From: Oceanihabitans sp. 2_MG-2023
GTDB lineage: Bacteria; Bacteroidota; Bacteroidia; Flavobacteriales; Flavobacteriaceae
NCBI RefSeq assembly: GCF_030547245.1
Contig: NZ_JAUOQT010000007.1
Location: forward strand, 62,001-126,000
Direction: 5' to 3'
Length of the DNA stretch: 64,000 bases
Part shown: positions 36,177 through 45,334 of the stretch, in pieces
How the letters are laid out: the number at the start of each line of letters is the position of its first letter
Position numbering within the stretch: position 1 is the stretch's first letter
Translations under genes and position numbers: made by a program
Notes under the pieces: generated by a model
Databases searched by the model: none
What the model was told of the DNA's origin: nothing
The model's input: the letters and a program-made list of their open reading frames with translations, nothing else

Positions 36177-37496
36177 ATGAAAAAACTAGCACTACATTGG
36201 AAAATTATAATAGGAATGATCCTAGGTATTATTTTTGGATTTTTAATGAACACTATAGATGGAGGTAAAGGATTTGTAACCGATTGGATTGCTCCTTTTG
36301 GAACCATTTTTATAAATCTATTAAAATTAATTGCTGTACCACTAATTCTTGCATCGCTAATTAAAGGTATTTCCGATTTAAAAGATATTTCAAAAATTAA
36401 ATCCATGGGTTTAAGAACCATTGGAATATATATAGGTACTACTTTAGTCGCAATTATAATAGGCTTAACTATTGTAAATTTAGTAAAGCCAGGAACAGGA
36501 ATGCCTGCCGAAACTATAGAAAAAATCAAAACGACATACCAAGGGAATGCAGATATTATGATTGGTAAAGCAAAAATGACTAAAGATGCAGGACCATTAC
36601 AAGCATTAGTAGATATTTTTCCAAGTAATATTTTCACCGCTTTAGGAGAAGCTAAAATGCTACAAGTTATCTTTTTTGCACTATTTGTAGGTATATGTTT
36701 ATTACTTATCCCTAATAAAAAAGCAAAACCATTAGTCAAATTCTTTGATTCTTTAAATGAAGTAGTTATGAAAATGGTAGATCTAATTATGCTATTTGCT
36801 CCTTATGCAGTTTTTGCTTTACTAGCAAATGTTATTATTGCTTTCGATGACACAGAAATTCTTATTAAACTGCTTTGGTATGCACTTTGTGTATTTGGTG
36901 GGTTATTATTGATGATTGGTTTTTATTTAATTTTAATCAAGTTTGTGGTAAAAAAATCTCCACTTTGGTTTTTAAAAGAATTAAGTCCAGCACAATTATT
37001 AGCTTTTTCTACGAGCTCAAGTGCAGCAACACTTCCTGTAACCATGGAGCGTGTAGAAGAACATTTAGGGGTAGATAAAGAAGTCTCTGGGTTTGTTTTA
37101 CCCGTTGGAGCTACTGTAAATATGGATGGAACCAGTTTATACCAAGGTATTGCAGCCGTATTTATAATGCAAGTTATTTGGCCAGAAGGATTAACTTTTA
37201 CTAACCAATTAGTTATTATTGCCACTGCTTTACTAGCATCAATTGGTTCTGCTGCTGTACCAAGTGCAGGAATGGTAATGTTAGTAATTGTATTAGAATC
37301 TATTGGTTTTCCTGCCGAATTATTACCAATTGGACTAGCGCTAATATTTGCTGTAGATAGACCTCTAGATATGTGCAGAACTGTTGTTAATGTAACAGGA
37401 GATGCAACCGTATCTATGATTGTTGCAAAGTCTTTAGGGAAACTAGGAAAACCTAAAGTGAAAAACTGGGACGACAATTATGAACAAGTAAAATAA
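36177..37496 (+). CDS. Dicarboxylate/amino acid:cation symporter (DAACS family)
   Basis: A 439-residue membrane protein. The start at 36177 (MKKLALHWKIIIGM) is preferred over an in-frame ATG 81 bases upstream that lies close to intergenic repeat DNA. Family motifs: the serine-rich loop STSSSAATLPVTME, NMDGTSLYQGIAAVFI (NMDGT, sodium and substrate binding) and DRPLDMCRTVVNVTGDA (Asp and Arg binding the substrate). These are shared by GltP, DctA and Glt-Ph. Probably takes up glutamate, aspartate or C4-dicarboxylates with Na+ or H+. The next gene starts 42 bases on. Confidence 0.93.
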   Translation: MKKLALHWKIIIGMILGIIFGFLMNTIDGGKGFVTDWIAPFGTIFINLLKLIAVPLILASLIKGISDLKDISKIKSMGLRTIGIYIGTTLVAIIIGLTIVNLVKPGTGMPAETIEKIKTTYQGNADIMIGKAKMTKDAGPLQALVDIFPSNIFTALGEAKMLQVIFFALFVGICLLLIPNKKAKPLVKFFDSLNEVVMKMVDLIMLFAPYAVFALLANVIIAFDDTEILIKLLWYALCVFGGLLLMIGFYLILIKFVVKKSPLWFLKELSPAQLLAFSTSSSAATLPVTMERVEEHLGVDKEVSGFVLPVGATVNMDGTSLYQGIAAVFIMQVIWPEGLTFTNQLVIIATALLASIGSAAVPSAGMVMLVIVLESIGFPAELLPIGLALIFAVDRPLDMCRTVVNVTGDATVSMIVAKSLGKLGKPKVKNWDDNYEQVK

Positions 37497-37538
37497 TTTT
37501 TCTATTTTTAATTTACTAACCAAACAAAACGAATTATT

Positions 37539-38579
37539 ATGAATGTTTGCTTTATAATGTATCCTTGGAGTGAAATTGATGCTGAAAACGATACAAGTTT
37601 AGCACTAATTAAAGAATGTGCAAAAAGAGGACACGGCGTTGCAATGTGTACACCTGCAAACCTTACCATTAGAGATAGTGTTACGAATGCTTTTTGTAAT
37701 GTAATTGGTAGAATGGAAAAGGTACCATCCTCTTTAAAAGCATTTTATAATAAAGCTCAATTACGAGAAGAAATGTTACCTCTTGCTGGTTTTGATGCTA
37801 TTTTTTTTAGAGCAAATCCGCCGTTAGATCCAATTATGCTTAATTTTCTAGACTCTGTAAAAGATGATGTATTTATTATAAATTCTTTGCAAGGAATGCG
37901 TGAAGCAAATAACAAACTCTATACCGCAGCTTTTGGTGATGCTCATAGTAATATTATACCAAATACTCACGTATCTAAAAATAAAGAATATCTAGTACAG
38001 CAGATTAAAGAATCTAAATCCGATAAAATGATTATCAAGCCATTAAATGGTTTTGGTGGGTCTGGAGTAATTTTAATAGAAAAATCTGCAATGAGTAATA
38101 TTAATTCGCTACTAGATTTTTATATTAATAGTAATTCCGATGGTTCTTCTAATTATGTAATTCTTCAAGATTATATAGAAGGGGCAGACCAAGGAGATGT
38201 TCGTATATTATTACTTAATGGAGAACCAGTTGGTGCTATGAAACGTATTCCAGGTTCCGACGATCATCGATCTAATGTTTCTGCAGGAGGAAGTATTGCC
38301 AAACATTCGCTTACTAAAGCCGAAAAAGCATTATGCAAACAAATTGGACCAAAATTGGTGAAAGATGGGCTTTATTTTGTTGGTATCGATGTTATAGGAG
38401 GAAAACTTGTAGAAGTAAATGTGATGTCTCCAGGAGGAATCACATACATTAACAAAGTGTATAAAAGTAAAACTAAAGTAGAAGAACGTGTAATAGACTT
38501 TCTAGAAAGTAAAGTATTAGATAAACTACAAGCTTTCGATAGAAGATCCCGTTTACGTAAAACGGTAGATGAAGCATAG
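37539..38579 (+). CDS. ATP-grasp ligase, glutathione-synthetase-like
   Basis: A 346-residue enzyme of the GshB/RimK-like ATP-grasp class. The N-terminal domain starts VCFIMYPWSEIDAENDTSLAL; GFDAIFFRANPPLD resembles the GshB family. Nucleotide-binding residues are in KPLNGFGGSGVILIEK, and the magnesium site is near VEVNVMSPGG. No gshA homologue is adjacent and the genome carries bshA, so glutathione need not be the product; a peptide or amino-acid ligase is equally plausible. First gene of a compact operon with a rhodanese, an N-formylglutamate amidohydrolase family protein and a DUF1704 peptidase. Confidence 0.82.
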   Translation: MNVCFIMYPWSEIDAENDTSLALIKECAKRGHGVAMCTPANLTIRDSVTNAFCNVIGRMEKVPSSLKAFYNKAQLREEMLPLAGFDAIFFRANPPLDPIMLNFLDSVKDDVFIINSLQGMREANNKLYTAAFGDAHSNIIPNTHVSKNKEYLVQQIKESKSDKMIIKPLNGFGGSGVILIEKSAMSNINSLLDFYINSNSDGSSNYVILQDYIEGADQGDVRILLLNGEPVGAMKRIPGSDDHRSNVSAGGSIAKHSLTKAEKALCKQIGPKLVKDGLYFVGIDVIGGKLVEVNVMSPGGITYINKVYKSKTKVEERVIDFLESKVLDKLQAFDRRSRLRKTVDEA

Positions 38580-38603
38580 CGGTCTTCCGAAACTCCTTAA
38601 TTT

Positions 38604-39767
38604 ATGAATAATCTTATTATAGAAACACCTATAGTTTCAACAGCATGGTTACATGAAAAATTAAATGCTTCCAATCTGGTCATTTTAAATGGAACCATCC
38701 CAAAAATTGAAAAAGGAGTTGCTATTTTTCCGGAAGAAATACAAATACCAAACACACGCTTTTTCGATATAAAAAAGAAATTTAGCAATATAAACGATCA
38801 ATTCCCAAGTGCTTTTCCTTCCGAAGAACAATTTACAAATTCTGCTCAAGAATTAGGGATAAATAAAGATACAGCAATTGTTGTATATGATGAAAAAGGA
38901 ATTTACTCAAGCGCTAGAGTTTGGTGGTTATTTAAAGCTTTTGGTTATACCAATGTAGCAGTCTTGAATGGAGGTTTTCCAGAATGGAAACAAAATGATT
39001 TTCCAACAGAAATAAAACAAATTCACAAAGTAAAACAAGGTGATTTTGAAGCGAAGTTACAACCTGGTTATATGTTGTTTTTTCAAGATATTTTGAAGAT
39101 TCAAGAAGATCAAAATTATACCATTTTAGATGCAAGAGCTACAGGTAGATTTTGTGGTGATATTCCAGAACCAAGAGAAGGGTTAAGAAGTGGAAGTATT
39201 CCAAATTCTAAAAATCTTCCTTTTGAAGATTTACTAGTAAACCATAAACTAGTATCTAAAGATAAAATTAAATCGATTTTTAAAAAAGTAACTTTAAATG
39301 AAGATAACCTCGTGTTCTCTTGTGGGTCAGGTATTACAGCTTGTGTTTTAGCACTAGGAGCCGAATTAATAGGTTATAAAAATATGTTGGTTTATGATGG
39401 TTCATGGACCGAATATGGAAGTTTAGTAAATAAAGAAAAAACTATGCATTGGACAAAAAATGAATTGGTTGCTTACACCTTATTATATGCTGCAAATTCT
39501 AATTTTGAAGAGGATAATAAAGAAAGAAATCTGATAATTGAAAAAGTAAATATGCAAACGTTTCAAAAAATTCATGATGAATTTGATGCGGATAATGACT
39601 ACCAAAGCATACAGAAAATTCAAGCAGGATTAAAAGAACATCATTTTAATCAAGACGATGTAAATACATTACTGGCCGAAATAAAAAAGATGTTCTTTGC
39701 AGATGGTGAGTTTGATGTCTACGAACGTGCTATGTATAGAAGTTTAAGCAAATTATTAAGTGTATAA
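38604..39767 (+). CDS. Two-domain rhodanese sulfurtransferase with TerB-like C-terminal extension
   Basis: A 387-residue cytoplasmic protein. Two rhodanese domains span residues ~10-285. The catalytic loop is CGSGITA with Cys240, the loop type of 3-mercaptopyruvate sulfurtransferases. An added C-terminal domain of about 85 residues ends FFADGEFDVYERAMYRSLSKLL, whose acidic DGEF...ERA pattern resembles TerB. This extension is not normal for rhodaneses. It starts 24 bases after the ATP-grasp gene, and its stop is one base from the next ATG, indicating translational linkage. Confidence 0.85.
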   Translation: MNNLIIETPIVSTAWLHEKLNASNLVILNGTIPKIEKGVAIFPEEIQIPNTRFFDIKKKFSNINDQFPSAFPSEEQFTNSAQELGINKDTAIVVYDEKGIYSSARVWWLFKAFGYTNVAVLNGGFPEWKQNDFPTEIKQIHKVKQGDFEAKLQPGYMLFFQDILKIQEDQNYTILDARATGRFCGDIPEPREGLRSGSIPNSKNLPFEDLLVNHKLVSKDKIKSIFKKVTLNEDNLVFSCGSGITACVLALGAELIGYKNMLVYDGSWTEYGSLVNKEKTMHWTKNELVAYTLLYAANSNFEEDNKERNLIIEKVNMQTFQKIHDEFDADNDYQSIQKIQAGLKEHHFNQDDVNTLLAEIKKMFFADGEFDVYERAMYRSLSKLLSV

Positions 39768-39768
39768 A

Positions 39769-40596
39769 ATGCAAAAACTAACCATTGCACAAATTATTTC
39801 TAAAATTGAAGCCGAAGAATGCTTTCATGCAGTTGCTTCCGATTATTCTTTTACTTTAAAAATAGAAAGTTATGTACACTATGCTTGTGCAGCTGTACAC
39901 GATGGACATCAATTTAGAAAAGAACTTTGGAATAATTGTTTGCATACAGCATATGAACGTTGGTACGAAGAAGACCCCGAAACCAAAAATATGGTGCAAA
40001 CGCATCCTATTGTAATTGCAGGAATGGATTCTAGATTTGAATACGATTTAAATAGAACTCCTGAAACTGCAATTTATACTGATGCTTGGGGAAAACAGCT
40101 TTGGAAAAATCCACTTCCAGAAGCTATGAAAACTAAAAGCTTAGATAAACATACCAATTTTTATAAAGTAGTACATGCGCTTATTCAAAAGTTAGAAGAG
40201 AAATTTGGCCTTTGTGTAGTTTACGATATGCACAGCTACAACTGGAAACGTTGGGATAGGGAAGTACCAACATGGAATTTAGGTACATCGAATCTAGATA
40301 CTAATAGATTTGAGGAAACTATCGAGTCTTGGCGAAAAAGTCTTAGCGAAATGAAACTGCCAAATGCTATAAAAAGTAGCTCTAAAATTAACGATACTTT
40401 TCAAGGCAATGGTTATTTTTTAAAATATATTACCAATAGCTTTAATAATACATTAGTTTTGGCAACCGAAATTGCTAAAGTGTATTGTGATGAGCAAAAC
40501 TATATAATGTATCCAGAAGTGGTTGCTGCTGTAGAAAACGAATTACAAACTAGGCTAACAGAACACGCAACAGCATTTTATAAAAAATACAGATAG
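39769..40596 (+). CDS. N-formylglutamate amidohydrolase family protein (FGase, zinc hydrolase)
   Basis: A 275-residue protein; ATG at 39769 lies one base after the previous stop (an ATG at 39760 inside the rhodanese gene is less likely). Candidate metal and substrate residues are His44 in VHDGHQF, the DSRFEYDLNR block (residues 87-96) and Asp153-Met-His155 in YDMHSYN. FGase enzymes release formate from N-formylglutamate and share a fold with M14 carboxypeptidases. No histidine-degradation genes are present, so a role as peptidase or deacylase on the product of the ATP-grasp enzyme is as likely (inference). Confidence 0.82.
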   Translation: MQKLTIAQIISKIEAEECFHAVASDYSFTLKIESYVHYACAAVHDGHQFRKELWNNCLHTAYERWYEEDPETKNMVQTHPIVIAGMDSRFEYDLNRTPETAIYTDAWGKQLWKNPLPEAMKTKSLDKHTNFYKVVHALIQKLEEKFGLCVVYDMHSYNWKRWDREVPTWNLGTSNLDTNRFEETIESWRKSLSEMKLPNAIKSSSKINDTFQGNGYFLKYITNSFNNTLVLATEIAKVYCDEQNYIMYPEVVAAVENELQTRLTEHATAFYKKYR

Positions 40597-40605
40597 TTTC
40601 CATTT

Positions 40606-41763
40606 ATGAATGCAGCAAATACAGATACTAAAAATTTACTTAAAATAGACAGTAGAATTGACGAGCTTGTAAAAAAAATAGAGCTCTTAAGCTATGTAAA
40701 CCCTACAAATATTGAAGCAGAAAAGGAACGTTTCTTTTCTAGTAAATATTTAACAGATCCTATATTTACTTATCCAACAATAAATTTTGATCGTTTTAAA
40801 TTACATCGTGAATTATTCGCGCAACCCATTGAACAAATTGAAGATAAAGAAATAAGAGCTTTATACGAAGATATTATTTATGCATATTCTGGCCTTATTA
40901 AGTGCATTGAAACTATTGGTGAAGGAAGAAAATTTTATTATAATTCGCTACATTCCTTTGGAACACCAACAGAAGACGATGTAGAAAACGCAAAATTTAT
41001 ACTTCATTTTGATGAGGAAGATGAAAAAGACGAACAATTTCTTCCTAAGTATACGATCGAAGAAACAGAACAAAAATTTCGAGATTATTCTACACGATAC
41101 GATTTTACTTACCACATAAAGCTTTCCAATAAAATGAGCGCTATCGCTATGGTTTTAAACAATATACAAACCTTAGTGATCAATGAAAATCATACGTTTT
41201 CTGAAAATGAAATTGCAGTATTAACCAATCATGAAATTGGTGTACATATGGTTACAGCTATGAATGGTTTATTGCATCCGTTGAAGATATTTTCACATGG
41301 TTTTCCTAATTATGAAGAAACGCAAGAAGGATTGGCTGTTTTTTCTGAATACATGAGTAATAATTTAACAGTAAGAAGATTAAAAGAACTGGCTTATCGT
41401 GTAATTGCGGTAGATAGTTTGGCTAAAGGGTATTCGTTTTCAAGAACTTTTAGGCAACTTCATAATCAATATGATTTAGATAGAGAAACCGCATTTTACA
41501 TTACTGTTAGAGCGCATCGTGGAGGAGGGTTTACTAAAGATTATTTGTATTTAACTGGCCTAAAAAAAATATACAACTACTACAAGCAAGGTAAAGATTT
41601 AAAATTTTTACTCACAGGAAAAATCTCTTTAGCATATTTAGAGCCTATACAATCCTTACATAATAAAGGGTTTGCTGTTCCTGTTAAACATATAACAGAT
41701 TCTTATTTGCAAAACAAAAACACAAATAAAACCATAGATTTTATTTTAGATAGTTTAAAATAG
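40606..41763 (+). CDS. DUF1704/QEGLA-motif zinc metallopeptidase (MATCAP-like)
   Basis: A 385-residue protein with the HExxxH zinc motif His209-Glu210-Ile-Gly-Val-His214 and the downstream Gln240-Glu241-Gly-Leu-Ala that names the family (flavohemoglobin expression-modulating QEGLA protein). The eukaryotic relatives MATCAP1/2 remove the C-terminal tyrosine of tubulin using HExxxH and a downstream Glu. Bacterial substrates are not established as far as I know. It is the last gene of the operon, 9 bases after the FGase-like gene. All zinc ligands expected of the family are present, so it should be active. Confidence 0.85.
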   Translation: MNAANTDTKNLLKIDSRIDELVKKIELLSYVNPTNIEAEKERFFSSKYLTDPIFTYPTINFDRFKLHRELFAQPIEQIEDKEIRALYEDIIYAYSGLIKCIETIGEGRKFYYNSLHSFGTPTEDDVENAKFILHFDEEDEKDEQFLPKYTIEETEQKFRDYSTRYDFTYHIKLSNKMSAIAMVLNNIQTLVINENHTFSENEIAVLTNHEIGVHMVTAMNGLLHPLKIFSHGFPNYEETQEGLAVFSEYMSNNLTVRRLKELAYRVIAVDSLAKGYSFSRTFRQLHNQYDLDRETAFYITVRAHRGGGFTKDYLYLTGLKKIYNYYKQGKDLKFLLTGKISLAYLEPIQSLHNKGFAVPVKHITDSYLQNKNTNKTIDFILDSLK

Positions 41764-41858
41764 TATAGTTGTTTATCGGTTTTTTTTGCATTCTTTATTT
41801 TCTTATCTAATATACTTGTTCTATATCGAGTTAATTTTTTAGTATTCAATACTAAACA

Positions 41859-41866
41859 TACATTTG
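41859..41866 (+). promoter_or_regulatory. -7 box before the small secreted protein gene
   Basis: TACATTTG fits TAnnTTTG, 20 bases before the ATG at 41887. It shows that the gene is outside the preceding operon. Confidence 0.45.
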
Positions 41867-41886
41867 ACTAATAAATTTAAGGTCTC

Positions 41887-42153
41887 ATGAAACTTGTATC
41901 AACCCTCTTTTTGGTTACTTTTTCTTTTTTTACTACAATTGCTCAAGAAAGTGAATTAGTAAACGAATTAAAAGTTTATACAATAACAACAGAAAATATA
42001 TCTATTAAAACTATAGATACATTAGAATTATCTTTTATTGTAGATCAAAAATCAATAGCAAGAAAGAAATCCTATAAATACATTATTGAAAACACACTTT
42101 CTGGAAGAAAACATTTAATTTTTAAAAGAAAGAGAAGTAATAAACTTTGCTAA
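41887..42153 (+). CDS. Small secreted hypothetical protein
   Basis: An 88-residue protein with a clear signal peptide (residues 1-20, FFTTIAQ). The mature part is about 68 residues, basic towards the end (GRKHLIFKRKRSNKLC) and finishing in a cysteine two residues after Lys-Leu-pattern residues. No known domain recognised. A small lipoprotein gene follows 35 bases on. Confidence 0.6.
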   Translation: MKLVSTLFLVTFSFFTTIAQESELVNELKVYTITTENISIKTIDTLELSFIVDQKSIARKKSYKYIIENTLSGRKHLIFKRKRSNKLC

Positions 42154-42188
42154 TTATACACGATTCCCCAATCTAATAACCTGCTGAA

Positions 42189-42563
42189 ATGAAAAAAAAT
42201 ATCGCTTTAAATCTTATTGTAGTATTAACGGTGCTTTCTACTTTGTTTTCTTGCAGTACAGATGCTGATGATAATTTTAATGAAACAAATACATTAGTTG
42301 GTGTTTGGCAACGTATAGACTCTAATGATAGTTTTGAAAATAAATTTGTTTTTTATGCAGATAATTCTGGGATTAAAATAACTTCGGAAACGTATGATAA
42401 TGCAACAGCCATTTCTAATGCAATTTCTTTAGAATGGAGTTCTGCAAACAACTATTTATCCTTATTAATGAATGAAGAAATAAGCACACCTTATTCTTTT
42501 AATGAAGATGGACAGCTTATTCTAAGTAATATTTCTGAAATTCCTTTTACTAGAATAGACTAG
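42189..42563 (+). CDS. Small lipoprotein, lipocalin-like
   Basis: A 124-residue protein. Lipobox LFSC gives lipidated Cys22 after a hydrophobic leader, followed by an acidic linker. The mature part opens LVGVWQRIDSNDSF and then has strands typical of the small lipocalin-like (DUF-type) domains seen in Bacteroidota lipoproteins. Function unknown. Convergent with the DCC gene, three bases apart. Confidence 0.68.
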   Translation: MKKNIALNLIVVLTVLSTLFSCSTDADDNFNETNTLVGVWQRIDSNDSFENKFVFYADNSGIKITSETYDNATAISNAISLEWSSANNYLSLLMNEEISTPYSFNEDGQLILSNISEIPFTRID

Positions 42564-42566
42564 TAG

Positions 42567-42983
42567 TTAGCCTAAAAACTTCCCTTTTAATTCAGGTGTT
42601 GGTATCATACAAGATTCTTTTTTACCATACCATCTATATCTATTTTTTGCAATATAATTGTAAACGCCATTTCGTATAAATGTGGGAACAATTAAAAAAA
42701 CCACCAATATATTATTAGGAAAGCCTAAATGTTTTGCAATATATAATGCAGCTGTAGATTTAACTTTTAATCCATTTTCTTCAGAGTAGAGTAGTATCGA
42801 ATCGGTTTTTACGGTATCGATATTGTATTTTTCTATAATACTTTTACCAATATCACTTTGCAGTGCAGCAAAACGAAATACATCTTTTTTATCCTGTTTA
42901 ATTACATATTGCACAGTGCTGTTGCATAAGTTACAAACACCATCAAATAAAATTAAATGCTTATGTTTAGGTAAATTGTTCAT
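42567..42983 (-). CDS. DCC family thiol-disulfide oxidoreductase (DUF393)
   Basis: A 138-residue protein with the family-defining LFDGVCNLC (Asp then Cys-x-x-Cys) at about residues 12-20 and FRFAALQSD further on. DCC proteins have a thioredoxin-like fold and are presumed to act on thiols; the physiological partner is unknown. On the same strand as mutS2 and 31 bases downstream of it, so possibly co-transcribed. Confidence 0.88.
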   Translation of the reverse strand: MNNLPKHKHLILFDGVCNLCNSTVQYVIKQDKKDVFRFAALQSDIGKSIIEKYNIDTVKTDSILLYSEENGLKVKSTAALYIAKHLGFPNNILVVFLIVPTFIRNGVYNYIAKNRYRWYGKKESCMIPTPELKGKFLG

Positions 42984-43014
42984 TTATATTCTAATCGTAT
43001 TCTAAAAATTAAAA

Positions 43015-45192
43015 CTATTTTATTGCTTCTACTAGTTCTAGTTGTTCTATACTAACATTAGTCGTAAAAATACCATAATTTACTACAGCTTTATTTTTTT
43101 CAATTTTATCAATACTTCCAACAGCACGACCATCTTCCATACGAACGCGATCACCAACTTTTAAAATGGCTTTAGGTTTTTCTGGTACAATAGCTTTTTT
43201 CTTGGCTTCCTTTTTCTTTTTTCTAATGACTTCTACTTTCTTTTCCGCTTCTTTTTTTACTTGAGTTTCTTTTGCTTTTATCACTTTTTTCTGCTTCGCA
43301 GAAACCTTCTTTCGCTTCGAATTTTCAATCTGAACCAGTTTAAACAATTCAGCCATTAAAGCTTTCTTTTGTTTATTATCGAAGAATTTTTCAGCCAAAT
43401 CATTTACTTTTTGACCTAGATAAATTAAGCGTTGATTGCTATCATAAAGTTCTTGATAGTTCTCTAGTTTTTTTTGCACTTTCGCATTAATCTCTTCTAG
43501 CTTATCTGCTTCCGCAAGTTTTTTCTTTTCGTTTTCTTTTAAGGACTGCCCAGTTTTTTCTAGTTTGCTTCGTTCTTTTTGAAGCTTTGCAATGGTAGCA
43601 TCAAAGCGCACTTTACCACGTTCGATCTTCTTTTTCGATCTGTTTATTAAACTATACGGAATACCATTTTTCTGTGCTACTTCAAAAGTAAACGAGCTTC
43701 CTGCATTACCAACTACCAATTTATAAATTGGCTCTAAACTTTTTTCATCAAAAAGCATATTGGCATTTTGCATATTAGGCATTTCGTTGGCCAACAATTT
43801 TAAATTAGAATAATGCGTGGTTATAATCCCAAAGGCTTCTCGATGGTAAAACTCTTCCAAAAAGGTTTCGGCTAAAGCACCACCAAGTTCTGGATCGGAA
43901 CCGGTTCCAAATTCATCAATTAAAAAAAGTGTGTTTTTATTACACTTTCTTAAAAAATAATTCATCTGTTTTAGTCGGTAACTATACGTACTTAAATGAT
44001 TTTCTATAGATTGGTTATCGCCAATATCACTTAGGACTCTATCAAACAAACATGCAGAACTACGTTCATGCACAGGAATTAGCATGCCGCTTTGCAACAT
44101 AACTTGTAATAAGCCAACGGTTTTAAGCGTAATACTTTTACCTCCAGCATTAGGACCAGAAATAACAATAATTCTACTATCTTGTTTTAATTCTATGGTC
44201 TGCGGAAATGTTTTTTCTTTCTTTTCTTTATTATTTAAAAACAATAAAGGATGATATGCATCTCGTAAATATAATTTTCTATCGGTATTTATTTCCGGAA
44301 GAATAGCATCCATAGATCTTGCATATTTGGCTTTTGCTGAAATCACATCGATATCGATTAAAAAGGCTTGATACTTTTCTAATAAAGGTAAAAAAGGTCT
44401 TATAAAATTGGTTAACTCTTTTAGGATTCTAACAATTTCTTCCGCTTCTTCAAACTCTAAATTATTCAGTTCTCTGGTGTGTCTTAAAGTCGCTTCTGGT
44501 TCAATGTAAACAATACTTCCTGTTTTACTGCTTCCCATGATAGCACCTTTCACTTTACGTCTGTACATCGCTTTTACTGCAAGTACGCGTTTGTTTTCTA
44601 CAACCGATTCGCGAATATCATCTAAATAATCTAATTGGTGATACTGGTTTAAAGCAGAAGTAAAACTGCCATTTATTTTACCTTTTAGTTTATTTATACT
44701 TTGTCTTATTTCATAGAGTAGTGCAGAAGCATCATCTTTTATGTCTCCAAAACGGTCTACATTTGCATCTACTCTTTCAATAATTTCTTTGGTAACTTCT
44801 ATATAAAAAGCAAAGTCATTAAGTTTAGGGTAGTATTCTTTAAATTTTTTAAGAAAGGTTACTATTTCATTACAAGTTAAAGAAATGGAAACTATCTTTT
44901 TTAAGCTATGTATTTCTAAAAAAGTATTTTCAATTTTTAGCAGTTTTAATTCTTTCGTAATCGTATCAAAACCATGATTTGGTATTCTATTATCATTATG
45001 AAATGAAGATAAATATTCGTCAACAAGTTGCAGGGCTAATACTAAGTCTTCTTTCGTTTTATAAGGTGTTATTTTTAAAGTTTCAGCATTACCCAAAGGC
45101 GTAATACAAAGTTCGCTTACTTGTTGTAAAACGGTTGAAAACTCTAAATCTTGTAATGTTTTTTCGTGAATATGAATCATAATATTTTCCAC
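43015..45192 (-). CDS. mutS2: MutS2 family ATPase without Smr domain
   Basis: A 725-residue protein. A MutS core/clamp region is followed by the ATPase: Walker A GPNAGGKSITLKT, Walker B with LFLIDEFGTGSDPELGG, and ITTHYSNLK. A Lys/Glu-rich coiled region (about 520-665) and a short KOW-like end (VGDRVRMEDGRAVGSIDKI) follow. The C-terminal Smr endonuclease domain of canonical MutS2 is absent. MutS2 acts on recombination intermediates or, in some bacteria, on collided ribosomes rather than in mismatch repair. Met at 45180 is an alternative start. Confidence 0.9.
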   Translation of the reverse strand: MENIMIHIHEKTLQDLEFSTVLQQVSELCITPLGNAETLKITPYKTKEDLVLALQLVDEYLSSFHNDNRIPNHGFDTITKELKLLKIENTFLEIHSLKKIVSISLTCNEIVTFLKKFKEYYPKLNDFAFYIEVTKEIIERVDANVDRFGDIKDDASALLYEIRQSINKLKGKINGSFTSALNQYHQLDYLDDIRESVVENKRVLAVKAMYRRKVKGAIMGSSKTGSIVYIEPEATLRHTRELNNLEFEEAEEIVRILKELTNFIRPFLPLLEKYQAFLIDIDVISAKAKYARSMDAILPEINTDRKLYLRDAYHPLLFLNNKEKKEKTFPQTIELKQDSRIIVISGPNAGGKSITLKTVGLLQVMLQSGMLIPVHERSSACLFDRVLSDIGDNQSIENHLSTYSYRLKQMNYFLRKCNKNTLFLIDEFGTGSDPELGGALAETFLEEFYHREAFGIITTHYSNLKLLANEMPNMQNANMLFDEKSLEPIYKLVVGNAGSSFTFEVAQKNGIPYSLINRSKKKIERGKVRFDATIAKLQKERSKLEKTGQSLKENEKKKLAEADKLEEINAKVQKKLENYQELYDSNQRLIYLGQKVNDLAEKFFDNKQKKALMAELFKLVQIENSKRKKVSAKQKKVIKAKETQVKKEAEKKVEVIRKKKKEAKKKAIVPEKPKAILKVGDRVRMEDGRAVGSIDKIEKNKAVVNYGIFTTNVSIEQLELVEAIK

Positions 45193-45241
45193 GAATGTGG
45201 AAATCTTCCTTTTGCTTTAATAAATACTTTTTTAAGAATAA

Positions 45242-45249
45242 CAAAGTTA
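45242..45249 (-). promoter_or_regulatory. -7 box of mutS2
   Basis: CAAAGTTA on the plus strand reads TAACTTTG on the minus strand, fitting TAnnTTTG, about 50 bases before the start codon. Confidence 0.4.
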
Positions 45250-45304
45250 GGGATAATGTTTTAAAATAACACACTAACTAGCTAATGTTAGTTGTATTTA
45301 TAGT

Positions 45305-45312
45305 TAGCTTTG
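45305..45312 (+). promoter_or_regulatory. -7 box of the alpha/beta hydrolase gene
   Basis: TAGCTTTG fits TAnnTTTG, 22 bases before the ATG. It lies just after repeated GTTAG/CTAAC words (45274-45308) that could form a stem or bind a regulator shared with mutS2. Confidence 0.42.
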
Positions 45313-45334
45313 CACGAACTAATAATTTAACTAA

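Noticed and set aside
36923-37477. Minus-strand ORFs of up to 220 residues opposite the symporter (also 36077-36739)
   Set aside because: The symporter carries all DAACS motifs in the other frame; these ORFs are Pro/Ile/Ser-rich shadows without any recognisable domain.
37539-38579. Firm naming as glutathione synthetase gshB
   Set aside because: Fold and motifs fit, but no gshA is nearby and the genome encodes bacillithiol synthesis; the ATP-grasp product is left open.
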